Shown in pieces: positions 1 through 5,441 of a DNA stretch of 8,471 bases. The stretch lies in the NCBI GenBank assembly GCA_016841125.1, contig JAENZU010000117.1:1-8471 (forward strand), read 5' to 3'. Both the position numbers and the translations under genes were made by a program. Under the pieces are notes generated by a model that had not been told where the DNA came from, searched no databases, and saw only the letters and a program-made list of their open reading frames with translations. Numbering within the stretch: position 1 is the first letter of the stretch; every line of letters begins with the position of its first letter. The stretch comes from Melioribacter sp. (GTDB taxonomy: Bacteria > Bacteroidota > Ignavibacteria > Ignavibacteriales > Melioribacteraceae).

Positions 1-1
1 G

Positions 2-865
2 GAAGAATATGCAATTAGCGGTACAGTTTCTGATTCATTTAATGCACCAATCGATGGGGCTTTTATTGCAGCCTTCGGTTTGAATAACGGTCAATTCGGA
101 TTTGGTCTCAGTGATTCAAATGGTGATTACTCCATAGGCAATTTACCCGAAGGTGTTTATTATGTTCTATTTTACGCAACGAGTTATGCACCGCAATTTT
201 ATGACGGAGCTTTAACTTGGGAAGAAGCTTCGCCGGTTGACTTGTTTAGTAACGTTGGCGGAATAAACGCAGTATTACCCAAAATGATTAACAGCACAAG
301 TAATCCGGGCGTCATCTCCGGGAACATATTAAATGCGAATAGCGCCCCGTTATCCGGCGTGATGGTTTCGGTACTCAACTCTGATGGTGAAGTTGCAGCC
401 TACAGCATGTCGAATGCACAAGGGAAGTATAATCTAAGCGGACTTTCAGAAGGAAGTTATACTGTGCTTGCAACAAAAGTTAAGTATAACAGCCTATCGC
501 AAAATGTTTCTATGAGCAATGCTGCCGGAATGAACCAGAACTTGAATATACAGCTAAATAACAGCGTATTAAGTGCGGATGATGCTGATGATAATTTGCC
601 GGATGGTTATAGTCTCGAAAACAATTATCCCAATCCGTTTAATCCGTCAACTACAATTGCATTCGGTTTACTGGAAGTTACTTATGTAAGCCTAAAGGTT
701 TACAATGCGATAGGACAAGAAGTTGCTTTGCTGATCAATAGACAAATGGAAGCCGGTAAACATACTATAGATTTTAATGCAGATGAATTGAATTCAGGAA
801 TTTACTTTTACAAATTGGAAGCCGGCAGTTTTGTGCAGACAAGAAAAATGGTACTGCTGAAGTAA
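2..865 (+). CDS. Secreted protein with carboxypeptidase-regulatory-like domains and C-terminal type IX secretion sorting domain (5' partial)
   Basis: The reading frame is open from the left edge (287 residues visible) to a TAA stop, so the true start lies upstream; TTG at 80 is only an internal codon. Two repeats of a carboxypeptidase-regulatory-like beta-sandwich are visible: residues about 4-95, with AISGTVSDSFNAPIDGAFI and a GDYSIGNLPEGVYYV strand pair, and about 103-186, with VISGNILNANSAPLSGVMV and GKYNLSGLSEGSYTV. An acidic linker (about 191-200) leads to a C-terminal domain from about 203 to the end. This has the hallmark YPNPFNPS (209-216), a middle KVYNAIGQEV strand, the GIYFYKL segment and a basic RKMVLLK tail. 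In Bacteroidota-type secretion this domain directs export through the outer membrane by the type IX system and is normally removed or anchored. The catalytic or adhesive part, if any, is outside the window, so the function is unknown. A strong terminator follows 60 bp downstream, so this is the last gene of its transcript. Confidence 0.9.
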   Translation, partial: EEYAISGTVSDSFNAPIDGAFIAAFGLNNGQFGFGLSDSNGDYSIGNLPEGVYYVLFYATSYAPQFYDGALTWEEASPVDLFSNVGGINAVLPKMINSTSNPGVISGNILNANSAPLSGVMVSVLNSDGEVAAYSMSNAQGKYNLSGLSEGSYTVLATKVKYNSLSQNVSMSNAAGMNQNLNIQLNNSVLSADDADDNLPDGYSLENNYPNPFNPSTTIAFGLLEVTYVSLKVYNAIGQEVALLINRQMEAGKHTIDFNADELNSGIYFYKLEAGSFVQTRKMVLLK

Positions 866-925
866 TCTGCGGTTGGTTAATTAAACAAAAAAATAAAATT
901 CTCTCTAACCTCTCTTAAATGTTAT

Positions 926-951
926 AGCCCCCATCCCGGGGGCTTTTTTTT
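926..951 (+). terminator. Intrinsic terminator of the secreted-protein gene
   Basis: A 7-bp GC-rich stem, AGCCCCC (926-932) pairing with GGGGGCT (938-944), encloses a 5-base loop and runs directly into eight T residues (944-951). This is a classic Rho-independent terminator for the plus-strand gene ending at 865. It lies between two converging genes. Read from the minus strand the same hairpin lacks a U-tract, so it would stop the histidine kinase transcript only weakly. Confidence 0.9.
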
Positions 952-960
952 GTTGGAAAT

Positions 961-2964
961 TCAATCTTCGGAAGGCTGCGGAAGTGTGAAGAAAAAGGAA
1001 CTGCCTTTACCAATTTCGCTTTCAACCCAAATAGTGCCTCTCTGTTTTTCCACTAATTCCTTACAGAGAAGTAATCCAAGTCCCGTTCCTATTTCCTGGT
1101 TAGTCCCTGTGGTTGTAAACTGGGAATCTATTTTAAAGAGTTTCTTCAAATCTTCATCGGAAATTCCAATTCCGCTATCTTTTACGGATATTATTACACT
1201 TCCATTAGTTTGCTCCCCTGACACACGGATTTGACCATGTGCACTAGTAAATTTAATAGCATTAGAAACCAAATTGCGTATGATGGTAGATACCATATTT
1301 CTATCGGCAAATACTTTAAGTTCTTTATCCAGGTTTATGTTCAGTTCAATATTTTTGGAAGAGGCATTTTGCGAAAATAAATCCATTATCGAATAAACTA
1401 ACTCACTCACTAAAAAATATTCCGGTGAAAATACTATACGTTGTGTTTGGAGTCTTGACCACTCAAGTAGATTCGAAAGAAGGCTGAAGGTACTTTTGGC
1501 AACATTGTTCAGGTTAGTTGTAAACTCTTTCAATTCAATTCGTTCAAGTTCTTCTGCCTCATTCATTAATATTTCCGAATAACCGAGTATTGCGGTGAAT
1601 GGACTTTTTAAGTCGTGAGCAATTATTGAAAAGAATTTATCTTTGCTCGCATTTATATTTTTCAGCTCTTCAGCTAATTCTTTAAGTTTTTGTTCGGCTA
1701 ATATTCTTTCGGTTATATCTTCTATTGTCCCTTCGTAATAGAGCGGTTTACCATCTTGCTGCTTTACAATTCTCGCGCTTTCACGCAAATAAACAATTGA
1801 TCCGTCAGACTTTTTCCAGGCGTTTTCAAATCCATAAATTTCTTCATTTTTTGCTAACAACTCTTTAAACCTTTTTCTGGCTAAAGGATCAGCGTATCCT
1901 TGAGTTGCAATATCAATAGACGATAATTCATCTATTGAGGAATATCCTAAAAACTTAAGGAGTGCCGGATTAGCCATTTGTACATTTCCTTTTGGGTCGG
2001 ATTGGTAAATCCCAATCGTAGCATTTTCGTACAGCGTGCGGTATCTTGCTTCGCTATTCTTTAATGCGGCTCTAATTCTATTCTGTTCAGTTATATCTTC
2101 AAAACTTTCAATTCCGCCGATCACATTACCATCGGAATCAGTTATCTGATCAACGTTTTTTGAAATTTCGATTTTATCCCCTTTTTTGGTAATAATAATG
2201 CACTGCGCTCCAAGTATTGGCTTTTTAACATTTTCGTTATATAATCCGCATGAGTCATTACAAGGCTTCCCTGCAAAGAGTTTGCATTCTTTGCCTATTA
2301 CTTCTTCTTTTGAATAGCCGGTAATCTCTTCTGCTCTCTTATTCCATGCGGTCACAACTTTATTCTCATCCACAATAAATACACCGCTTGGAACTAGATT
2401 GAATAACAGCTCAATTCTATTTTTTGCTTCTCTAATTTTTTCTTCTGATTCTTTAATTTGGGTAATATCACGTGTTATTCCGAATGTGCCCATCACGTTA
2501 TTATTTTCATCATACAAAGGTAACTTGGTAGAAGAAACCCATGTTATTCTGCCGTCGGACCAGGTTTCCTTTTCTTCAATTCCTTCCAGAGCTTCTTCTG
2601 ATGTAATGATGTTTTTTTCATCTTCAAAAGCCTTTCTGGCATGTTCATCGGTAAATATATCAAAGTCTGATTTACCAACAACTTCAGATTCTTCTTTAAA
2701 ACCTAATTTCTCTATAGTAGACTTATTTATTTTAATAAACCGGCTTTCTTTATCTTTAAAATAAATTGAATCTGTTGTGTATTCCATCAGCACTTTAAAT
2801 AAGTGCTGGTCACGTTTCAATTTTCGATTGCGCAAGAAAAGTAAAATCACGACAATTGAAAGAAGAAAAATTAGTAAAACGCCCACTATTAATAATAATT
2901 CTCCAACTACCACACTTGACATTAAAATAGTGCTTTGCGCACAACTATTTATCAAGTGAGTCAT
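961..2964 (-). CDS. Membrane-anchored multi-PAS sensor histidine kinase
   Basis: This 667-residue protein has a short N-terminus, one membrane segment (about 20-43) followed by the basic RNRKLKR stop-transfer, and then only cytoplasmic domains. Three PAS domains follow: about 54-167, 183-294 and 304-419. The first and third end in GI/GT..DIT motifs typical of PAS/PAC. The second contains Cys227, Cys235, Cys239 and Cys255, a pattern suggesting metal, Fe-S or redox sensing. A coiled linker (about 420-443) leads to the dimerisation H-box FFSIIAHDLKSPF with phospho-accepting His450. The ATPase domain shows the N-box (IIRNLVSNAIKFT, Asn564/Asn568), G1 (DSGIGIS, 596-602), an F-box-like LFKIDSQF and G2 (GTGLGLLL, 626-633), so it looks catalytically intact. 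There is no periplasmic sensor domain and no receiver domain, and no response regulator lies in the window, so it is an orphan here and its partner is unknown. The ATG at 2964 is the best start, with an AGGA-like site upstream and the membrane segment in place. Confidence 0.93.
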   Translation of the reverse strand: MTHLINSCAQSTILMSSVVVGELLLIVGVLLIFLLSIVVILLFLRNRKLKRDQHLFKVLMEYTTDSIYFKDKESRFIKINKSTIEKLGFKEESEVVGKSDFDIFTDEHARKAFEDEKNIITSEEALEGIEEKETWSDGRITWVSSTKLPLYDENNNVMGTFGITRDITQIKESEEKIREAKNRIELLFNLVPSGVFIVDENKVVTAWNKRAEEITGYSKEEVIGKECKLFAGKPCNDSCGLYNENVKKPILGAQCIIITKKGDKIEISKNVDQITDSDGNVIGGIESFEDITEQNRIRAALKNSEARYRTLYENATIGIYQSDPKGNVQMANPALLKFLGYSSIDELSSIDIATQGYADPLARKRFKELLAKNEEIYGFENAWKKSDGSIVYLRESARIVKQQDGKPLYYEGTIEDITERILAEQKLKELAEELKNINASKDKFFSIIAHDLKSPFTAILGYSEILMNEAEELERIELKEFTTNLNNVAKSTFSLLSNLLEWSRLQTQRIVFSPEYFLVSELVYSIMDLFSQNASSKNIELNINLDKELKVFADRNMVSTIIRNLVSNAIKFTSAHGQIRVSGEQTNGSVIISVKDSGIGISDEDLKKLFKIDSQFTTTGTNQEIGTGLGLLLCKELVEKQRGTIWVESEIGKGSSFFFTLPQPSED

Positions 2965-3215
2965 TGATTATAATTCCTAAATTGAAAATAATTTAAAGTA
3001 AAAATTTCCGTAAGTATCATACCAGTATGTGAATGAAATGATGCAGGGTAAGATTTATTTAGAAGAACGTTTGTTAGACACGATAAAATTAATAAAAAAT
3101 ACATATAAAAGGAATAATAATTCTGATACAAATACCAGACTAAAATTATCGTATAACTTTTGGAGCATCTCAACACTAACCGCAGATTGCTTGAGTTTAT
3201 AGATCAGTGTAAACT
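2965..3215. other. Intergenic region between DUF4197 gene and histidine kinase
   Basis: This is 251 bp of AT-rich sequence with no convincing gene. It should hold the kinase promoter, but I see no clear -35/-10 pair. A 12-base palindrome, CATACCAGTATG at 3018-3029 (5-bp arms), is the only obvious operator-like element. Downstream of the DUF4197 stop there is a weak minus-strand stem (AGTTTA/TAAACT, about 3193-3214) without a T-run, so no good terminator is visible and read-through into the kinase is possible. Confidence 0.4.
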
Positions 3216-3947
3216 TTAACCGCCCGGATTTCCAAACACATCTTTTAATAGATCTGTAATACGCGCAGCCGGGTCTTTGCGAATCTTCATTTCCTCTTGT
3301 GCCAGCGTATAGAAAAGTCCGTCCAGAGTTTTATTGGTGACATATTGGTCAAGGTCAGTAGGCTGAACTTTTAGAAAGGGAACGCTTTTTAATTGTGATG
3401 TGATATTCTTATAAGTGTTGGTAACGCCAACTTTAATCATGGCCTCATTAACTTTAGGTTTGAAAAGTTCGGTTAGTCTTTGAGAGGTTTTTTCGCGGAA
3501 ATAAATAGTAGCCTCATCATCTCTGCCGCTTAATATTTTACGGGCGTCTTCAAAAGTCATTTGTTTGATGGCATCCCAAAAAATAGGCAATGCTTCTTTG
3601 GATGCAGATTCTGCCGCACGATTCATGCTCAATACGAAATCATCAAACTGTGATCCGAGTCCAAAGTTGCGTGCGGTTTTTTCTACAGTACGGAGTTCTT
3701 CGGGCAGAGGAATAATAATTAAAGGATTTTTATAGAACCCGTCAACCTTTGAGACAATATCAACTGCATTTGAGGAGCCGATGGACAAAGCTTCTTTAAG
3801 CCCGTCAACAATTTTCTCTTCCGAAAGTGAGTTATTGCCCTGCGTTAATCCTTTTGCGGTTTTCTTCAGCCAGTCTTCAAGTTGAGCATTAACTGAGGCA
3901 GACATTAAAACTAAAAATATAAAAATAAGAAATGTTTTCGTTTTCAT
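3216..3947 (-). CDS. Exported DUF4197 family protein
   Basis: The 243-residue product begins with a clear Sec signal peptide: MKTKT, a hydrophobic core FLIFIFLVLM and a probable cleavage after SVNA (residue 21). The mature part matches DUF4197 from memory of its conserved motifs: KIVDGLKEAL (46-54), dGFYKNP.IIIPLPEEL (70-85), MNRAAE (108-113), a helix around MTFEDARKILSGRDDEAT (130-147), a YVTNKTLDGLF block (202-212) and a C-terminal EEMKIRKDPAARITDLLKDVFG. The family is widespread in Gram-negative bacteria and its biochemical role is unknown; periplasmic or envelope location is inferred from the signal peptide. The frame is open to an ATG at 3986, but I chose the ATG at 3947. It has a well-placed GGAGA (3953-3957, 5-base spacer), starts exactly at the signal peptide, and a candidate promoter lies between the two ATGs. 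It is on the same strand as the kinase but 251 bp away, so the two are not clearly one operon. Confidence 0.9.
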   Translation of the reverse strand: MKTKTFLIFIFLVLMSASVNAQLEDWLKKTAKGLTQGNNSLSEEKIVDGLKEALSIGSSNAVDIVSKVDGFYKNPLIIIPLPEELRTVEKTARNFGLGSQFDDFVLSMNRAAESASKEALPIFWDAIKQMTFEDARKILSGRDDEATIYFREKTSQRLTELFKPKVNEAMIKVGVTNTYKNITSQLKSVPFLKVQPTDLDQYVTNKTLDGLFYTLAQEEMKIRKDPAARITDLLKDVFGNPGG

Positions 3948-3952
3948 TGGAT

Positions 3953-3957
3953 TCTCC
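3953..3957 (-). promoter_or_regulatory. Shine-Dalgarno site deciding the DUF4197 start
   Basis: The minus strand reads GGAGA followed by five bases and then the ATG at 3947. This favours the inner start, which begins the signal peptide directly, over the ATG at 3986. Confidence 0.7.
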
Positions 3958-3970
3958 GTAATCAAAAAAG

Positions 3971-3999
3971 AATCTAAAATCTTCACCCCGAAAAATCAA
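3971..3999 (-). promoter_or_regulatory. Candidate sigma70-like promoter for the DUF4197 gene
   Basis: On the minus strand a TTGATT -35-like hexamer (3994-3999) and a TAGATT -10-like hexamer (3971-3976) are 17 bases apart, each matching four of six consensus positions. Initiation would fall just downstream, giving a leader of roughly 15-20 bases before the ATG at 3947. Whether this lineage uses E. coli-like or Bacteroidota-like promoter consensus is not known from the sequence, so this is a tentative call. Confidence 0.35.
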
Positions 4000-4033
4000 A
4001 TCAATTTTACAAGCTTCTTTCTTAATTTTAAAT

Positions 4034-4049
4034 GAGGCTGTCTCAAGAG
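4034..4049. mobile_element. Possible solitary insertion-element terminal repeat (relic)
   Basis: The sequence GAGGCTGTCTCAAGAG resembles the terminal inverted repeats I recall from several Bacteroidota insertion sequences (GAGNCTGTCTCAAAAG type, e.g. in IS1182-like elements). There is no transposase fragment and no matching opposite end (GAGACAGCCTC) elsewhere in the window, so at most one end survives. A short direct repeat, GAGGCT at 4034 and 4047, adds to the odd structure. The identification rests on memory of end sequences and could be coincidence. Confidence 0.3.
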
Positions 4050-4065
4050 GCTTCTTTAGTATTAA

Positions 4066-4085
4066 CCCACATTTTCAAATGTGGG
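4066..4085. repeat. Perfect 20-base palindromic hairpin in an intergenic region
   Basis: CCCACATTT (4066-4074) and AAATGTGGG (4077-4085) form a perfect 9-bp stem around TC (about 8 bp with a realistic tetraloop). It lies downstream of the repeat-protein gene (minus strand) and upstream of the DUF4197 gene. It is not followed by a T-run on the minus strand, so it is not a textbook terminator. A minus-strand run of eight T (complement of 4095-4102) sits between the gene and the hairpin, after only a weak AACGA/TTGTT stem. It could be a REP/MITE-like element, an RNA 3'-end stabiliser or part of the neighbouring insertion-element relic. Confidence 0.55.
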
Positions 4086-4168
4086 AATAAAGCGAAAAAA
4101 AACTAACAATAATCGTTTTAACGGTTTATTGAACATTTAAGACTGCTTGTAAATCTGTGAGGTATTAT

Positions 4169-5218
4169 CTAAATATCATCGGAAGGATCAAGAGGATTGG
4201 TGCCCCTCTGAACTTCAACATTGTCTGGAACGGTTCCGCCGTCTGTGTCGATTTTAAGCGGATTAGTTTTGAATTTTTTTACTTCATCAAAATCACTCAA
4301 CCCGTCTTTGTCCGTATCGGCTGAAAGAGGATCCGTTCCGAACTCAAAGATTTCATCTCTATCTAAAAGTCCGTCTCCATCTGTATCATTTTTTCTGGGA
4401 TCGGTAAAATACTTATTCAACTCATCGTAATCGTTAAGTCCGTCAGAATCTGTATCATATTTTAATGGATTAGTTTTAAGTTCATTAACCTCAATTCCGT
4501 CGTAAATCCCGTCACCGTCTGTATCAAAATTTTCGGGGTCAGTACCAATGCTTTCTTCAAAATCATTTTGTAACCCGTCATTGTCTCTATCCGGATTTAT
4601 CCCGACGAGTTTGAAGTTTAGTCCCATACCCACATTAAAGAAACCATCGTTCGCCCCGCCATTATCAATAAAATTAAGGTTATCGGAGGAAGTGTGATTG
4701 TAGCCCAATTCGAAATCGAATGAAACATTTTGACTTAGCGCAAATTCAGCAGTGATACCCGCGGGTAAATGGAGATCCCAGCCGCTCACAGGATTGTTAG
4801 TCTGTTCTGCATTGTGTGTTGGTTTATCTTTAATATTAAAGTGGATAGTTCCGATGCCCGCATAAATTCCAATATTGATCGAATGAGTAGCGACAGGGTT
4901 ATATCTCAATTTAATATCAATAGGAATAAACTGGGTGGAGTAATAATTTTCAACATCATCCAATCCGGCAAGTTTTCCGTATCCGCTTTCCAATTCGATG
5001 GCTAGTTCATCAATTAGTTTGGCTCTCAAATATCCGCCCGCCAAAAATGAGAATTTCTGACCGATAGTAAACTTATATTCATTTACCGGCATTAAATAAT
5101 TCATCTTCAGTCCGCCTTTTAAATAATAATCGTTTACTTGCGGATACATGTTCGTGATGCTGAAAATTATAGCGATTATTATTAAGGATGGGTTAGAAAA
5201 TTTTAAAAATCTAAACAA
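4169..5218 (-). CDS. Outer-membrane beta-barrel protein with thrombospondin type 3 calcium-binding repeats
   Basis: This 349-residue protein starts with an export signal (hydrophobic SLIIIAIIFSI, residues 11-21). Residues about 28-205 follow with alternating polar/hydrophobic strands (YYLKGGLKMNYLMPV, FSFLAGGYLRAKL, HSINIGIYAGIGTIHF, FFNVGMGLNFKLVG) typical of an OmpW/OmpA-like 8-strand barrel. Residues 210-346 carry six tandem thrombospondin-type-3 repeats on a 22-23-residue period. Each opens with a DxDxDG calcium loop (D210, D232, D255, D278, D301, D324), and the last is the variant DTDGG. The tail ends in GTNPLDPSDDI. In many related proteins this repeat tail links the barrel to an OmpA peptidoglycan-binding domain; here the gene stops at that boundary. 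The start is TTG: it is immediately preceded by an in-frame TAA, has AGAGGA seven bases upstream, and is the only start that keeps the signal peptide. Role: probably structural or adhesive at the outer membrane, not known in detail. Confidence 0.88.
   Translation of the reverse strand: MFRFLKFSNPSLIIIAIIFSITNMYPQVNDYYLKGGLKMNYLMPVNEYKFTIGQKFSFLAGGYLRAKLIDELAIELESGYGKLAGLDDVENYYSTQFIPIDIKLRYNPVATHSINIGIYAGIGTIHFNIKDKPTHNAEQTNNPVSGWDLHLPAGITAEFALSQNVSFDFELGYNHTSSDNLNFIDNGGANDGFFNVGMGLNFKLVGINPDRDNDGLQNDFEESIGTDPENFDTDGDGIYDGIEVNELKTNPLKYDTDSDGLNDYDELNKYFTDPRKNDTDGDGLLDRDEIFEFGTDPLSADTDKDGLSDFDEVKKFKTNPLKIDTDGGTVPDNVEVQRGTNPLDPSDDI
4181..4591 (-). repeat. Tandem thrombospondin type 3 repeat array (about 69-bp period)
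   Basis: Six in-frame units of 22-23 codons encode residues 210-346 of the outer-membrane protein. Each has a DxDxDG calcium-binding loop, a following D/E-rich turn and a T(D/N)P motif near the end. The units share protein motifs but differ considerably at DNA level, so the array looks old and stabilised rather than recently amplified. Confidence 0.85.
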
Positions 5219-5225
5219 TTAATCG

Positions 5226-5231
5226 TCCTCT
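5226..5231 (-). promoter_or_regulatory. Shine-Dalgarno site supporting a TTG start
   Basis: The minus strand carries AGAGGA, seven bases before the TTG at 5218. With the in-frame TAA directly before that TTG and the signal peptide directly after, this makes TTG the likely initiator of the repeat-protein gene. Confidence 0.65.
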
Positions 5232-5270
5232 TTTTAAACTATTAATATACTATTTATTTGATTGACAAAA

Positions 5271-5330
5271 TTGAACATTTTTGAATTTATTTAATATGTG
5301 CTATGTTAAATAGTAAATTTGAATGTTCAA
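5271..5330. repeat. 60-bp imperfect inverted repeat in the divergent promoter region
   Basis: The outer arms TTGAACATT (5271-5279) and AATGTTCAA (5322-5330) are exact complements. Inner arms AATTTA (5284-5289) with TAAATT (5314-5319) and TTTAA (5290-5294) with TTAAA (5306-5310) continue the pairing, with a small internal loop, a 3-base bulge and an 11-base central loop. It lies over the candidate plus-strand promoter elements. It could be an operator for a dimeric regulator, a cruciform, or a chance product of AT-rich sequence. Confidence 0.45.
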
Positions 5331-5441
5331 ATATTAATTAAGTAATCATTCTTACAAGCAATTGGATAATATTGATCCTAAAAATATTAAAATATAAAAT
5401 GCTGAATTGTAAAAATTCTTTTGGGAATAGTTAACCGTTTG

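Larger units (their letters stand above)
5219..5441. promoter_or_regulatory. Divergent AT-rich promoter region between repeat-protein and Omp85 genes
   Basis: This stretch separates two divergently transcribed envelope genes, so both promoters should lie here. A TTGACA box at 5262-5267 reads on the plus strand with TTTATT 18 bases later (5286-5291). The overlapping minus-strand TTGTCA (5263-5268) faces the repeat-protein gene, with poor -10 candidates around 5239-5249. A Bacteroidota-style TAnnTTTG match, TAAATTTG, is at 5314-5321 on the plus strand, but no -33 element is well spaced from it. The composition is extremely AT-rich, so chance matches are expected and no single promoter can be fixed. 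Confidence 0.4.

Noticed and set aside
950..1234. Plus-strand frame opposite the end of the kinase gene
   Set aside because: It overlaps the kinase ATPase domain on the opposite strand, has no family features and begins in the terminator; it is a shadow frame.
2961..3176. 71-codon minus-strand frame ending with an ATGA overlap on the kinase start
   Set aside because: The four-base overlap looks like translational coupling, but the peptide is rich in Tyr/Leu from AT-rich sequence, has no recognisable motif and no clear ribosome site. It most likely reflects intergenic DNA.
3948..3986. N-terminal extension of the DUF4197 protein to the ATG at 3986
   Set aside because: The extension would put 13 extra residues before a perfect signal peptide and ignores the well-spaced GGAGA before the ATG at 3947; a promoter-like pair also overlaps it.
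4066..4085. Hairpin as the intrinsic terminator of the repeat-protein gene
   Set aside because: The stem is good, but on the minus strand it is followed by TTAATACTAAAG rather than a T-run, so I kept it only as a palindromic repeat.
4221..4430. Plus-strand Ser/Pro-rich frame opposite the calcium repeats
   Set aside because: Its repetitive SPS-type composition is simply the complement of the DTDGDG repeat codons.
4181..4591. CRISPR-like regularly spaced repeats
   Set aside because: The roughly 69-bp periodicity is in frame, encodes calcium-binding repeats and varies throughout; there are no constant repeats with unique spacers.
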